The notes: generated by a model not told the origin, from the sequence alone. A stretch of DNA of 64,000 bases from Antedon bifida (GCA_963402885.1 OY727093.1:7637501-7701500), one strand, 5' to 3'. Shown: positions 47,501 through 53,032, numbered from the stretch's first letter. Program-made: numbers and translations.

Positions 47501-49946
47501 GGTTCAGCACTAATAAGGGGCCCTCCAATGGTAATTCAGGTAAGGTAATTTCATTGGGCTACTCATGCTTTGGGCCCCTTCAGTTCTGGGCCCTAACTTA
47601 TAGCCACTACACCAAAAGAGCATGTCTTTAAATTAACTGTTAGCGTTAGTTATTAAGAAACCATAACATAAAAAAAAAATAAATAAAAAAAAAAAATAAC
47701 TAAGCCTAAAATAAAATGTTTAAAACTTAATAGACTCAGTATAAATAAAATGCATATATGCATTTTAAACTTCAAAGGAAGCACCACCCTTCCAATTAAG
47801 ACATACAGTAAGACCAGTTGTTAATTGGTCAGGAAATTAGCATAGCATCCTTCCACTAGTAAAAAGCTGTGAAGCGTATAATGGACTAGGAGGTCTGGGT
47901 TAGTCAGTTTGGCCATGTTCAAGGCCGGAGCAGGAAACATCATCCTCAGTTAGTCATCGTTTTTTTTTTTCAATCCTTAAGTGATTGTTTATGATTTCAT
48001 GAGTTATTAACTGTAATTGATCTAGGGTATGAAAAAATGGTAGCATGTTTCTGGGGCAACTTCATGTATGATTCAGACATGCAAGTGATATGTAAGGAAA
48101 TATTGAAATATTGTATTTCAGTGGAATATAATTGTCATGTGTATGCCTAGAGTTGAGATTACAGCATATGCAGATCAATTTAAATAGTGGAATACTAAAA
48201 TATAACCTGCTTATAATAGTCATGTAAAAAATAATAATAATAATATCCTGGATTTATAAAGTGCTAATGTTGTGAAACCTCTAAGCGCTGTACATATTAT
48301 TACTCCGGCCATTTTTGCCATAATGCAGCTAGTAATCAGCGCAAAGTTGTTTCTTGACCTTACCAGGTACCCATTTGTACACTGGGCAGAGAGAGGCAAA
48401 TCTAAGTAAAATGTCTTGCCCAAGGATACAAGCAATGTGACGAGCATTGGATTCGAACCCACAATCTTACGATCAGTAGTCCAACGTCCAACACACTATG
48501 CCACATGCAATCGCCCTTACAAACAGCCTGAAAAATAAATATATTTAAATATAATAAATTTACCAATACGGATGACATCAATGATGAAATGAATGTAGTG
48601 CTTCCTTGACTTCACCTCTACCTTAAAGCTGTTGCTTGCTGTATCATAGTTACGAATCTTGATAACTTCAAGTGTTTGGCGGTCATATGACAGGAACATG
48701 TTACGTGGCAGCTTCCCTTTATCTTCAAGACCTAACAGTAAGGTTGATGTCTTCTCACGAATCTTTATACGACGAAACCACTTAATATCACTTGTTTCAT
48801 GCTTGCCATTAATGTTGATCTTTAGAACAACCTTTGCACCAATCTTCTTGGTCAGGTGACATGTTGAAGTGCTGTTTATGTACTGGTCACAATGATCAGC
48901 AGATACTTCGATAGCTAATAAAGAAAAGTGTATATACAATGCAATGTTAACGACAAGTCATAGTACCACCCCCATCCATAGCATGTCTAAACAACCAAGC
49001 AAATCATCATTTGGAAAGTTTTAAAAAAGAAGTTAATATTTATAAGGTAGTTACAGTAGGCATAGCTAGATGTTATTCTATTCATCCTATAATACTAGGC
49101 CTAGGGCCTACTATTATTAATGGCTAGGCCCAACTTCTAGGCTACGTCGACTGTGTAGCAGGTCCTCCTCCCATTATTAGTATGTTAAAATAATATAGGC
49201 CTAGTACCGCCTAGTGTTACTAAAAGTTAAAACAGTCTACTCTGTTCTGTAGGCCTACTACTAGTACTAGTAGTAGTAGTACTATAGCCTACTACTACTA
49301 GATGTGGATGAGGCCTAGCCTTGCTGTGCCATTAGTAGGAGTAGTAGTTGCATATAAGCGCTCCCAGCGGGTAGGCCTAGTAGTAGTAGTAGTATATATA
49401 CACTATTTTATTTAGAAAGTACTGCTGCTGCAAGAGAGGTTTTTATTATGACAAGCTATTTCTTAGACCTACCACCTACCTGTAATCTATTATAGGCATA
49501 GGCCTAGCTTAATTTTAATTTAATAACATTTTGTTTGGCCTAGCCTAGGCCTAGCTAGGACTAGGCCTAGTCAGACTAAGGCCTTGGCCTAGCCCTACGT
49601 TGGTTAGGAAAACCTTGTCAATAACAATGCCCATCCACGTGTGACATATGTGTTTGTTTTTGTTTTCATGACTGGAAAAACTTGTTTAAGCCTACAGAGG
49701 GCGGTAAGTAAGCAAAGTTGGGTGGTGTCCATACTACAAAAATGTCAAGGAGTTGGTGACTTCAAAGTTGATGGTATCCACGGCGTATCATTATACGCCA
49801 AGACATGCCATGGGCCTAGCCTAGACTAACCTAGTTCTCTTTTACAGTTCTATATCAAATAATATTGACAAAATATACTAACCTCCAATAGTTCCACGTA
49901 TATTTAATAACCCGATAATAAAAATGATAATTAACCATGTACGCAT
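19363..49946 (-). CDS. Multi-domain type I membrane receptor/adhesion protein (Ig, LamG, EGF, CCP, GCC2/GCC3), 28 coding exons
   Basis: I join 28 exons from the ATG at 49946 to the TAG/TAA-type stop at 19363; they total 6111 nt (2036 residues), a multiple of three with every junction in phase. Predicted layout: signal peptide 1-21; Ig-like 22-139, 139-225 and 225-321; LamG/pentraxin-like 321-561; Ig 561-648; acidic linker 648-696; EGF 696-745 and 745-784; cbEGF 784-824; unrecognised domain 824-1031; cbEGF 1031-1073; cbEGF plus CCP 1073-1171; cbEGF 1171-1211 and 1211-1252; linker 1252-1320; Ig 1320-1411; cysteine-containing region 1411-1562; GCC2/GCC3 1562-1614; transmembrane helix about 1621-1640; cytoplasmic tail to 2036. 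The role is probably ligand binding or adhesion at the cell surface with cytoskeletal or signalling output through the tail. I recognise the domains but not a named gene. Symmetric exons could have been missed or be alternatively spliced, particularly in the 4.4-kb intron between 25.2 and 29.6 kb. Confidence 0.85.
19920..20190 (-). repeat. 24-bp coding minisatellite in the receptor tail
   Basis: About eleven tandem 24-bp units (plus-strand core TTCCTTGGTGACTTACATTG) encode HQGS(H/R)NVS octapeptides with few substitutions (S to I, H to P, R in place of G). Because 24 is a multiple of three and no unit has a stop, antisense frames are open too and create false ORFs. Confidence 0.95.
20691..21196. 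repeat. 23-bp minisatellite, 22 copies, in receptor intron 27
   Basis: Twenty-two near-perfect copies of a 23-bp unit beginning ACAGGTATACTGAATAGTAC; copies 8 (20852) and 14 (20990) share a G to T change. The array takes up over half of the intron between the transmembrane and tail exons. As 23 is not a multiple of three and the unit lacks stops on the minus strand, long false ORFs appear there. Confidence 0.97.
21435..21519 (-). CDS. Receptor exon 27: transmembrane helix
   Basis: An 85-nt exon (phase 1 in, phase 2 out), residues about 1614-1642. KIVGGIIGGIVTLACILAVI is a single hydrophobic helix with GGxxGG small-residue packing, followed by YR on the cytoplasmic side. Acceptor CTTCCAG. The donor is the non-canonical CAG/GCAAGT (GC-AG class), the only site here that continues in frame into exon 28 at phase 2. 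Confidence 0.85.
22044..22199 (-). CDS. Receptor exon 26: GCC2/GCC3 (ephrin-receptor-like) cysteine module
   Basis: A 156-nt phase 1-1 exon, residues about 1562-1614. Pattern ACPPGSSSNGEVCRPCRQG, then YYQSNYTSPYCKACPH, then NKGTTSLEQC fits the GCC2_GCC3 consensus (C-P-x-G...C-x-x-C-x-x-G-x-Y...C-x-x-C...N-x-G-x-x-S-x-x-x-C). Such modules occur just outside the membrane in several large receptors. Donor TATG/GTGAGT. Confidence 0.9.
22700..22844 (-). CDS. Receptor exon 25: cysteine-containing membrane-proximal region, part 2
   Basis: A 145-nt exon (phase 0 in, phase 1 out), residues about 1514-1562. It continues exon 24 (VLRSLDDFVQHEEMKAKRNQ) and ends VRFVCREGYARHEYICG, leading into the GCC2/GCC3 module. 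Strong polypyrimidine acceptor TTTTTAAG; donor TGCG/GTAGGG. Confidence 0.83.
24116..24423 (-). CDS. Receptor exon 24: cysteine-containing membrane-proximal region, part 1
   Basis: A 308-nt exon (phase 1 in, phase 0 out), residues about 1411-1513, with seven cysteines, an NAT sequon and an amphipathic stretch (LFQLDYLFTLEIIIHEFF). Comparable alpha/beta segments sit before GCC2/GCC3 modules in some SVEP1-like proteins, but I cannot assign a named family. Acceptor TTATTAG, donor AAAG/GTATGT. Confidence 0.8.
24964..25236 (-). CDS. Receptor exon 23: membrane-proximal Ig domain 5
   Basis: A 273-nt phase 1-1 exon, residues about 1320-1411. SSYDIPC (B strand), EFMWIRD (C strand Trp) and EVAVEDSGPFVCRV (E-F region, D-x-G-x-x-x-C) give a complete Ig pattern. 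Acceptor CATTTCAG, donor TCAG/GTTGTT. Confidence 0.9.
25292..25500 (+). mobile_element. tRNA-derived SINE in receptor intron 22
   Basis: The head has A-box-like GTAGCTTGGTGGTTAACATG and B-box AGGTTCAATC at tRNA spacing, but the arms do not form a good cloverleaf. A non-tRNA body and a (TAAAA)n-like tail follow. Opposite orientation to the gene. Confidence 0.6.
29601..29804 (-). CDS. Receptor exon 22: linker segment
   Basis: A 204-nt phase 1-1 exon, residues about 1252-1320. No cysteines and no recognised fold; it contains proline-rich and acidic patches (LMPPVLPKYQQSD, PFMEYENF, SGPAPGQ) and one NTS sequon. It is probably an extended spacer before the membrane-proximal Ig. Symmetric and therefore skippable. 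Acceptor ATATATAG, donor GGAG/GTAAGA. Confidence 0.78.
30055..30200 (+). mobile_element. tRNA-derived SINE or tRNA pseudogene in receptor intron 21
   Basis: TGGTGGTCTAGGGGTATGA followed by GTGGGTTCAAATCCC has the look of a tRNA with TGGTCTAGGGGTATGA A-box, similar to tRNA-Pro genes, but the acceptor-stem ends (AAGCTTG and CAATTAGG) do not pair. Best read as a SINE head or pseudogene. Confidence 0.55.
30316..30438 (-). CDS. Receptor exon 21: calcium-binding EGF 5
   Basis: A 123-nt phase 1-1 exon, residues about 1211-1252. Starts DIDEC; contains CVNRDGGFGCTCFHQSLG and a final Cys. The loop between the last two cysteines is unusual, lacking the common G-Y/F-x-G-D-G. Donor TCAG/GTATGT. Confidence 0.9.
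30911..30975 (-). mobile_element. tRNA-derived SINE head in receptor intron 20
   Basis: The minus strand reads GGGGGCTTAGTGGTTTACCT ... GGTTCAAATCCTGGTGCCAG, with A- and B-box-like motifs and poor stem pairing. No intact cloverleaf. Confidence 0.55.
31141..31260 (-). CDS. Receptor exon 20: calcium-binding EGF 4
   Basis: A 120-nt phase 1-1 exon, residues about 1171-1211. Starts DINEC; contains CHNEPGDYRCECKRGYEGDG. Acceptor CACCTTAG, donor ATAG/GTGAAT. Confidence 0.92.
32330..32545 (+). mobile_element. LINE-like 3' end with poly-A in receptor intron 19
   Basis: Contains GGTTACACTGGCTCTTGTCA, a GTTTGTTGTTGTTGTTG run, GCAATAAACAATAAG and a terminal A-run at 32535-32544, as expected for an inserted poly-A retroelement on the plus strand. 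It ends about 10 bp from the exon 19 splice donor. Confidence 0.5.
32556..32849 (-). CDS. Receptor exon 19: calcium-binding EGF 3 fused to a CCP/sushi domain
   Basis: A 294-nt phase 1-1 exon, residues about 1073-1171. The first part is a cbEGF (DIDEC, TDGAYTCTCLEGFHGDG). It runs on without an intron into a CCP/sushi module: DCPLLGQFDNG, VLFRCYIGYRLDG, KLKC, GMWSSLKPMC, giving four cysteines and the conserved Trp. CCP modules are protein-binding repeats known from complement regulators and adhesion receptors. Acceptor TTTTTAG, donor ATAG/GTTAGT. Confidence 0.93.
34003..34128 (-). CDS. Receptor exon 18: calcium-binding EGF 2
   Basis: A 126-nt phase 1-1 exon, residues about 1031-1073. Starts DVDEC; contains CQNLPGSYKCVCHKGYKKTG and a final Cys. 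Acceptor GTTCTAG, donor CTTG/GTAAAT. Confidence 0.92.
34659..34910 (-). CDS. Receptor exon 17: unrecognised domain, part 3
   Basis: A 252-nt phase 1-1 exon, residues about 947-1031, rich in Tyr, Gly and Pro (for example LSVYYYGVFPDKSWSGKW). No cysteine. The alternating hydrophobic/aromatic pattern suggests a beta-sandwich. It may be a separate domain from exons 15-16. Acceptor ATTGCAG, donor CCAG/GTAAAC. Confidence 0.8.
35128..35290 (-). CDS. Receptor exon 16: unrecognised domain, part 2
   Basis: A 163-nt exon (phase 0 in, phase 1 out), residues about 893-947. Contains GTRKGIKCWESDFAENFYKV and a proline-tyrosine stretch (PPPYYMF). The acceptor TTTTTTCCAG has a strong polypyrimidine tract; donor ATTG/GTAGGT. 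Its only support beyond the frame is its fit between exons 15 and 17. Confidence 0.75.
35496..35764 (+). mobile_element. SINE-like element in receptor intron 15
   Basis: The element begins with an inverted repeat (GAACCATGCGAG ... CTCGCTCCATGGTTC), has a body ending in CACTTTAAAGAACCTAGTAC and TTACTCCGGTGTACTAG, and ends in a TAAATAATAATA tail. The A-rich repeat end and body suggest a SINE or similar retroposon; the family is not identified. Confidence 0.6.
35797..36002 (-). CDS. Receptor exon 15: unrecognised domain, part 1
   Basis: A 206-nt exon (phase 1 in, phase 0 out), residues about 824-892. It encodes three or four Cys, a VVWSKHW motif and one NIS sequon. Splice signals are good (TTTAAG acceptor; GTTGGG/GTAAAC donor) and the frame continues into exon 16. 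I recognise no family. Confidence 0.75.
36077..36238. mobile_element. Palindromic MITE, family A, copy 1 (receptor intron 14)
   Basis: Foldback element with diverged ends TAAAGCCCTATTTACACTAT and its complement, and the internal block with ATATGGACATGATGATG and TTTGGGCACATCACA. The most diverged copy of the family in this window. Confidence 0.85.
36654..36773 (-). CDS. Receptor exon 14: calcium-binding EGF 1
   Basis: A 120-nt phase 1-1 exon, residues about 784-824. It starts with the Ca-binding DVNEC motif and contains CLNNQGSYSCKCRNGYEGDG, where the Asn and aromatic residue fit the hydroxylation/Ca consensus. Acceptor AATTTAG, donor ATTG/GTAAGA. Confidence 0.93.
36982..37098 (-). CDS. Receptor exon 13: EGF domain 2
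   Basis: A 117-nt phase 1-1 exon, residues about 745-784. SCDAYPCNNGKC, YRCLCYYGYQGETC gives the six cysteines of a canonical EGF with the G-Y-x-G-x-x-C end. Acceptor TTTCTTAG, donor GAAG/GTGTAT. Confidence 0.9.
37465..37607. mobile_element. Palindromic MITE, family A, copy 2 (receptor intron 12)
   Basis: Ends TAAAGCTCTGTCTACACTAT / ATAGTGTAGACAGAGCTTTA are near-perfect inverted repeats; the interior has the family's CCAAATATGGTAGTGATATG block. Confidence 0.93.
37887..38033 (-). CDS. Receptor exon 12: EGF domain 1
   Basis: A 147-nt phase 1-1 exon, residues about 696-745. Six EGF cysteines are visible: PCLSNPCKNGGTC, then YKCHCTEKYRGINC. A 20-residue Lys-rich insertion lies between the third and fourth cysteines. 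No DxxEC calcium motif, so a plain EGF module. Donor CAAG/GTATGT. Confidence 0.9.
38560..38703 (-). CDS. Receptor exon 11: acidic hydrophilic linker
   Basis: A 144-nt phase 1-1 exon, residues about 648-696, rich in Asp, Lys, Ser and Asn (for example AEPAKDEDAHHQ). It has no cysteine and no recognisable fold, so it is probably a flexible spacer between the Ig/LamG head and the EGF stalk. Being symmetric, it could be skipped without a frameshift. Acceptor TCCATCAG, donor CAAAG/GTGTGT. Confidence 0.78.
38895..39047. mobile_element. Palindromic MITE, family A, copy 3 (receptor intron 10)
   Basis: Same terminal inverted repeats (TAAAGCTCTGTCTACACTAT) and interior with ACCATATTTGGGCATATCAC. Confidence 0.93.
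39176..39436 (-). CDS. Receptor exon 10: Ig domain 4
   Basis: A 261-nt phase 1-1 exon, residues about 561-648. It has a complete Ig disulphide pattern: GENLKLTC (B strand), LHWISGSRELDEYTG (C strand Trp) and PKVFTCQYFNGSD (F strand Cys). Potential N-glycosylation sites are NHT and NGS. Acceptor TCTTGCAG, donor AACG/GTAATT. Confidence 0.9.
39840..40110 (+). mobile_element. LINE-like 3' end in receptor intron 9
   Basis: A T-rich segment ending TTCTCTGATGAAATAAATGAA has the form of a LINE 3' UTR tail with AATAAA. The family is not identified, and this could also be ordinary T-rich intron sequence. Confidence 0.35.
41194..41354 (-). CDS. Receptor exon 9: LamG/pentraxin-like domain, part 4
   Basis: A 161-nt exon (phase 2 in, phase 1 out), residues about 507-561. 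ELHGLVDELLIWNQVVLSP is the hallmark last strand and helix of LamG/pentraxin domains (D-E-x-x-I-W-N-x-x-L-s). Acceptor TTTGTAG, donor CATG/GTAAGT. Confidence 0.88.
41472..41639. mobile_element. Palindromic MITE, family A, copy 4 (receptor intron 8)
   Basis: Left end TAAAGCTCTGTCTACACTAT; right end shortened to AGTGTAGACTGAGCTTTA, having lost part of the TTTGATAGTG arm. Lies 3 bp from copy 5. Confidence 0.9.
41643..41799. mobile_element. Palindromic MITE, family A, copy 5 (receptor intron 8)
   Basis: Complete copy with both inverted ends, directly beside copy 4. Right end CTAGTTTGATAGTGTAGACA then GAGCTTAA. Confidence 0.93.
41897..42049. mobile_element. Palindromic MITE, family A, copy 6 (receptor intron 8)
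   Basis: Complete copy, left end TAAAGCTCTGTCTACACTAT, right end GTTTGATAGTGTAGACAGAG. It ends about 50 bp from the exon 8 splice donor. Confidence 0.93.
42102..42347 (-). CDS. Receptor exon 8: LamG/pentraxin-like domain, part 3
   Basis: A 246-nt phase 2-2 exon, residues about 425-507. HWQFLVITWSP followed by CCVFVNGEVKG matches the 'W-h-h-v-a-v-t-W ... v-y-v-N-G' core of LamG_3/pentraxin domains. It is cysteine-rich for such a domain. Acceptor ATTCAG, donor CAAA/GTAATT. Confidence 0.87.
42566..42683 (-). CDS. Receptor exon 7: LamG/pentraxin-like domain, part 2
   Basis: A 118-nt exon (phase 1 in, phase 2 out), residues about 386-425. DGFSLSIWLKIK is the conserved 'f-t-l-s-f-W-v-k' strand of LamG/pentraxin folds. 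Acceptor ATCTGCAG, donor ATAAG/GTAGTG. Confidence 0.85.
43442..43636 (-). CDS. Receptor exon 6: LamG/pentraxin-like domain, part 1
   Basis: A 195-nt phase 1-1 exon, residues about 321-386. LSHHWNLNVLRSIKDGVKVLD is the expected opening of a concanavalin A-like LamG module, where a trade-off of hydrophobic and Gly/Asp residues forms the first strands. Acceptor TTTTAG, donor AATG/GTAATA. Confidence 0.82.
44238..44410 (-). CDS. Receptor exon 5: Ig-like domain 3, C-terminal half
   Basis: A 173-nt exon, residues about 263-321, completing the Trp codon as WYKDQ and carrying DDKQQLSIPKIQQGLFGTYTC with the L-x-I and G-x-Y-x-C Ig signature. It returns the frame to phase 1. Acceptor TTTTGCAG, donor CCAG/GTAATG. 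Confidence 0.88.
44661..44775 (-). CDS. Receptor exon 4: Ig-like domain 3, N-terminal half
   Basis: A 115-nt exon entering in phase 1 and leaving in phase 2, residues about 225-263. It carries the A-C strands (GNSIKFKVKV, SSLVW) and is split from exon 5 inside the conserved Trp codon: the codon ends TG/G across the intron. Acceptor TTTTAG, donor TGTG/GTAGGT. Confidence 0.85.
46148..46405 (-). CDS. Receptor exon 3: Ig-like domain 2
   Basis: A 258-nt phase 1-1 exon bounded by CATATTAG and AGAG/GTATGT, residues about 139-225. It shows LIDWYIEG (C-strand Trp), GKKLVIQRIENKDYQMYVC with the typical L-x-I...D-x-x-Y-x-C signature, and a basic end (AKRRFRLIR). The N-terminal cysteine partner is absent. 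Confidence 0.85.
48231..48518 (-). mobile_element. tRNA-derived SINE, near full length, in receptor intron 2
   Basis: On the minus strand it starts with a tRNA-like head (A-box-like TGGCATAGTGTGTTGGACG and B-box GGGTTCGAATCC), continues through a body with CTTGGGCAAGACATTTTACT and TACCTGGTAAGG, and ends in a (TAT/ATT)n tail at about 48231-48245. This layout is typical of deuterostome tRNA-SINEs. It lies just 3' of the exon 2 donor and in the same orientation as the gene. Confidence 0.85.
48564..48914 (-). CDS. Receptor exon 2: Ig-like domain 1 (degenerate)
   Basis: A 351-nt phase 1-1 exon bounded by TTTATTAG and a GTAAAT donor, residues about 22-139. The Ig-like pattern rests on IKWFRR (C-strand Trp) and SYDRQTLEVIKIRNYD (E-F region). 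The canonical disulphide cysteines are not in the usual places; two early cysteines (DHCDQY, TCHL) may pair instead. The Ig call is moderate; the exon itself is strong because of its frame and phase. Confidence 0.8.
49050..49620. repeat. CTAG/GGCC-rich, palindrome-dense segment of receptor intron 1
   Basis: This intron segment is crowded with TAGGCCTA, CCTAGGCC and (TAG)n/(CTA)n runs, for example around 49200-49280 and 49540-49600, giving many short self-complementary stretches. It looks like a low-complexity expansion rather than a defined element. Confidence 0.6.
49883..49946 (-). CDS. Receptor exon 1: start codon and signal peptide
   Basis: The ATG at 49946-49944 opens a 21-codon stretch, MRTWLIIIFIIGLLNIRGTI followed by G, that is a textbook signal peptide: Arg near the N-terminus, then a run of Ile, Leu and Phe. 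The donor GGAG/GTTAGT follows in phase 1 and joins cleanly to exon 2. The start context has A at -3. A short upstream ATG frame overlaps this start (see findings). Confidence 0.85.
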
Positions 49947-50135
49947 TTTTTCATAAACTATCAGCATCACACACCACGAAAAAAAATCAATCAACCGCAC
50001 ACATTATTTACGTAGTAGTAGGTAGGAGGTACGTACAAAAAGCCGCTATAGATCCGGAGAGCGTACGTACGAGATTATCTCTAACGCGCGCGATACAACA
50101 AATATGCGCAGAGCGCACACATTGATGTAAAATGA
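49883..50135 (-). promoter_or_regulatory. 5' UTR and probable promoter of the receptor gene
   Basis: The stretch upstream of the start, about 49.99-50.13 kb, has clustered CpG (GCGCGCG, ACGTACGTACG, GCGCAGAGCGC) unlike the AT-rich surroundings, as expected at a promoter. No TATA box or initiator is evident. The exact transcription start cannot be read from sequence. Confidence 0.45.
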
Positions 50136-50941
50136 AAGATAGGCCCGTAGGCGAGAAAACTATAACGGAACTATATGTTAAAATTATGCGTCAATAATGG
50201 GCAATTCGATATTTGTTTCCGAACGAGACAACCAATACGAGAGATGTAAAGTATTCGTTTAATACATTCTTAAAAATGATGATTTATCTTCCGTATAGTG
50301 ACCATAATCGTTAATATAGGCCTGCAATTAAAGTCACTGCCGTATTATTTTAAGTGAGATACGGCAGTGAAACTTTAATCGCATTTTTTCTTTTATGATA
50401 AAACAAAAGGAATCAACAAATATACATGTTAGCGTCAAGAGAATATACACACTGTCTTCTTTTTAATTGAGAAAACATTGTCCGTGCTTCTAATTTCTTT
50501 CTGAAAGGAAGCGGTCGTCCGCCAATTTCAGATAAGTTTCGAAAACAGAATAAAGACGCCGCTTTTCCGTCACGAATAGTTTTCGTTGTTCATAATATTG
50601 AGAAGTGAAGTAATAATGTTTACTTTCATACATGTTATGTTGTTTGCATAATCTAGAAAGTGGCTGCGTCGAAATCTTGATATAAACTTTATACTGTTTT
50701 CCCAAACCATGTGTAGATATTATACGAATACTTGAGCAATTCACATCAACTTAGACGACGTTCTTCAATAATTTAGGTGTGTAATGAAGACTTTTTCAAT
50801 GTACTAAGGTATTATTTGAGTTTAGTTTTCGACAAAATCTAGCATTGAAAAGAAAACAAAATCTTCATTATAGACCAACATTTTTGAAGATGACAAATTG
50901 GACCAATAAACCGATGCCAACGGCGAAAAGTAAAGTAAAAG

Positions 50942-51093
50942 TTAAGCTCTGTCTACACTATCAAAAAAGTGTGATATGCCAAAATATGGTAGTGATATAC
51001 CCAAATATGGTAGTGATATGACATAATCATGTCCATATAATGGGCACATCACATTTTTTTGTCAAAAAGTTTGATAGTGTAGACAGAGCTTTA
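50942..51093. mobile_element. Palindromic MITE, family A, copy 7 (upstream of receptor gene)
   Basis: Complete copy about 1 kb upstream of the receptor start, ends TTAAGCTCTGTCTACACTAT / TAGTGTAGACAGAGCTTTA, with two interior copies of the ATATGGTAGTGATAT block. Confidence 0.93.
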
Positions 51094-51689
51094 GATTTTG
51101 ATGAGATCGATTTGAACTTATTTCCACAAAGTTTTATGACCCGAATTTCTGTGAAAATGGAAGCAAAATTTATAAAACATTTTTAAAAAGCATACACTTT
51201 CTCTCAACACGTGTGTGAGTCATATTTAAGAATATAAAACGTGATTTCTTTAACAAGTTGATGGTGGTGGAAAGGAGAGATTAGGCTGGGCGCCGTCAAG
51301 CTGCCGGGACAAGACCAGGAATGACGGTTGGCCTGCTGGAATTGCTTCCCTTTTTCAGTGCAGGCCTACTGTGGCACAAACGCACATTTTCGGTTGAAGT
51401 TTTTAATAACGGAACGCCAAATATCAAAGAATCGCCGTTTTCGAAACAATTTCAGCGTTGTCATAGTTGCTGTATCAAGTTGACTGGACCGAAAGCACAA
51501 GGTATCACGGTATATTTCTAAAAATATCCCTCTGCTTGCGTATTCGATGAGATACTATATTTTATTTGAAAGGTGATTCGAACAATATCTTTTCGACAGT
51601 TACGTTAAGATTGAGACCATTCATTCCAGTCCGATGGCCGTATAACAAATCGTGTACAGAACAGGTGTATATTGTTTAAGAATACTGTA

Positions 51690-52098
51690 CAACAGTTCAC
51701 ACTAAAACCTTCTGGATTCCGTACAAAACTTGAATGGGAAACGTAACGCACGTAGCCACCAGACCGAATCGGGGCACAGTGTGAACGTATCTTTAAGCAT
51801 CATTACAATCAATTAATTTATACAGTACTTACTACTAGTAATTTATTTATTTAATTTTTTGTCTTATAATCATTGGTAAATGTAACAATCCCTTAAACCG
51901 TTCACACTAAAGCCTTCTGGATTCCGTAAAAAACTTGAATGGGAAACGTAACGTATGTAGCCACCAGACCTAATTCGAGCACAGTGTGAACGTATCTTTG
52001 CAATCAATTCATTTATACAGTACTGGTAATTTATATAATTAAGTTTTTGTCTTATAATCATGACGTCGTTTTTTGGTTAATGTAACAATCCCCTAATT
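51690..52098. repeat. Tandem duplication of about 200 bp
   Basis: The block GTTCACACTAAAACCTTCTG ... CAGTGTGAACGTATCTTT (51693-51797) recurs at 51899-52000, and the following sequence (AATTTATACAGTACT, TTTTTGTCTTATAATCAT, TGTAACAATCCC) recurs too. Inside each block GTTCACACT / AGTGTGAAC are terminal inverted repeats, suggesting an older foldback element within the duplicated unit. Confidence 0.92.
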
Positions 52099-52343
52099 GT
52101 ATTAGATGTTCCAAAAATAAATTGATTGCATGTTAAAAGCAGATAACATTTTACCTAGTAAAAATAATTAGACGATGGGAACTTTTGTCTCGGAATGAAA
52201 AGTCTTTATCAATCCTCACTGTAGCAATCACTTGAAGCTTCAGTAAATTAAATGAAAATAAAATATGAATTAAAGAATTAAGAATATTAAAGCATAAATA
52301 TAGAGGTTGGAGTCACAGAAAAGACGTTACAGCTTTACGTTAT

Positions 52344-52710
52344 AACGCTTGGTTCAGATTAAAGCCTGTTTTCCTGTCGACGTTAGTCAACGCTATCATC
52401 GTTTATCGTAAAAAATTCAACGACGATCGATCGTTCGAAAACGATCAAGTTGAAATAATTACGATAGCAAGTAAATCGTTAACATTTCAATGTTTACCTA
52501 GAAGATCGCCGATTATTGTTAACGATAGCGTCGAATAACGTCGACAGGAAAACAGGCTTAAGACGCAACGCAAGGACGTAAACGCAACACAAGCGTGTCG
52601 ACCAATGACAAGCGACAGTTCGAATAATCCATCGCTTGTGATTGGTCAACTAACTTACGTTGCGTTACGTCCTTGTGTTGCGTCTCTTGCGGGAATCAAG
52701 CATTAGCGTT
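52344..52710. mobile_element. Foldback MITE, family B, interrupted by another element
   Basis: Outer ends ACGCTTGGTTCAGATT (left) and GGGAATCAAGCATTAGCGT (right) with GACGCAACGCAAGGACGTAA in the arm. The left arm is broken at about 52360 by a separate 200-bp inverted-repeat element and resumes at about 52562. Confidence 0.85.
52359..52561. mobile_element. Inverted-repeat element, family C, nested in a family B copy
   Basis: Terminal inverted repeats TTAAAGCCTGTTTTCCTGTC / GACAGGAAAACAGGCTTAA with CGACGTTA next to them, and an interior rich in AACGAT/ATCGTT. A TTA or TA at each junction is consistent with a short target-site duplication. Confidence 0.88.
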
Positions 52711-53032
52711 TTTTACAATAGTTATTAACAAATGAAACTGAAAATAGAAACGTATTGTAGGCCTATGCTGAATTTATTGTTATGGTAGGTAGTATGTAAT
52801 AACAAAAAAACATCTGAATAGATCTCTAGATCTCTTTCCATGGTTGAAATACGAAGGAACATTACTTATACTAGAGAAATAAACAATTGAGTAAGAAGTG
52901 TTTTGTATTATAGGGTTACTAATGGTATTATCGATATAATACCGTTCCTTATAGGCCTACATTAAAACGCAGAATCTTAATCGAATGTGTAAACTTATAG
53001 TATGCCCTATATAGCTTAAACCACAAATCGAG

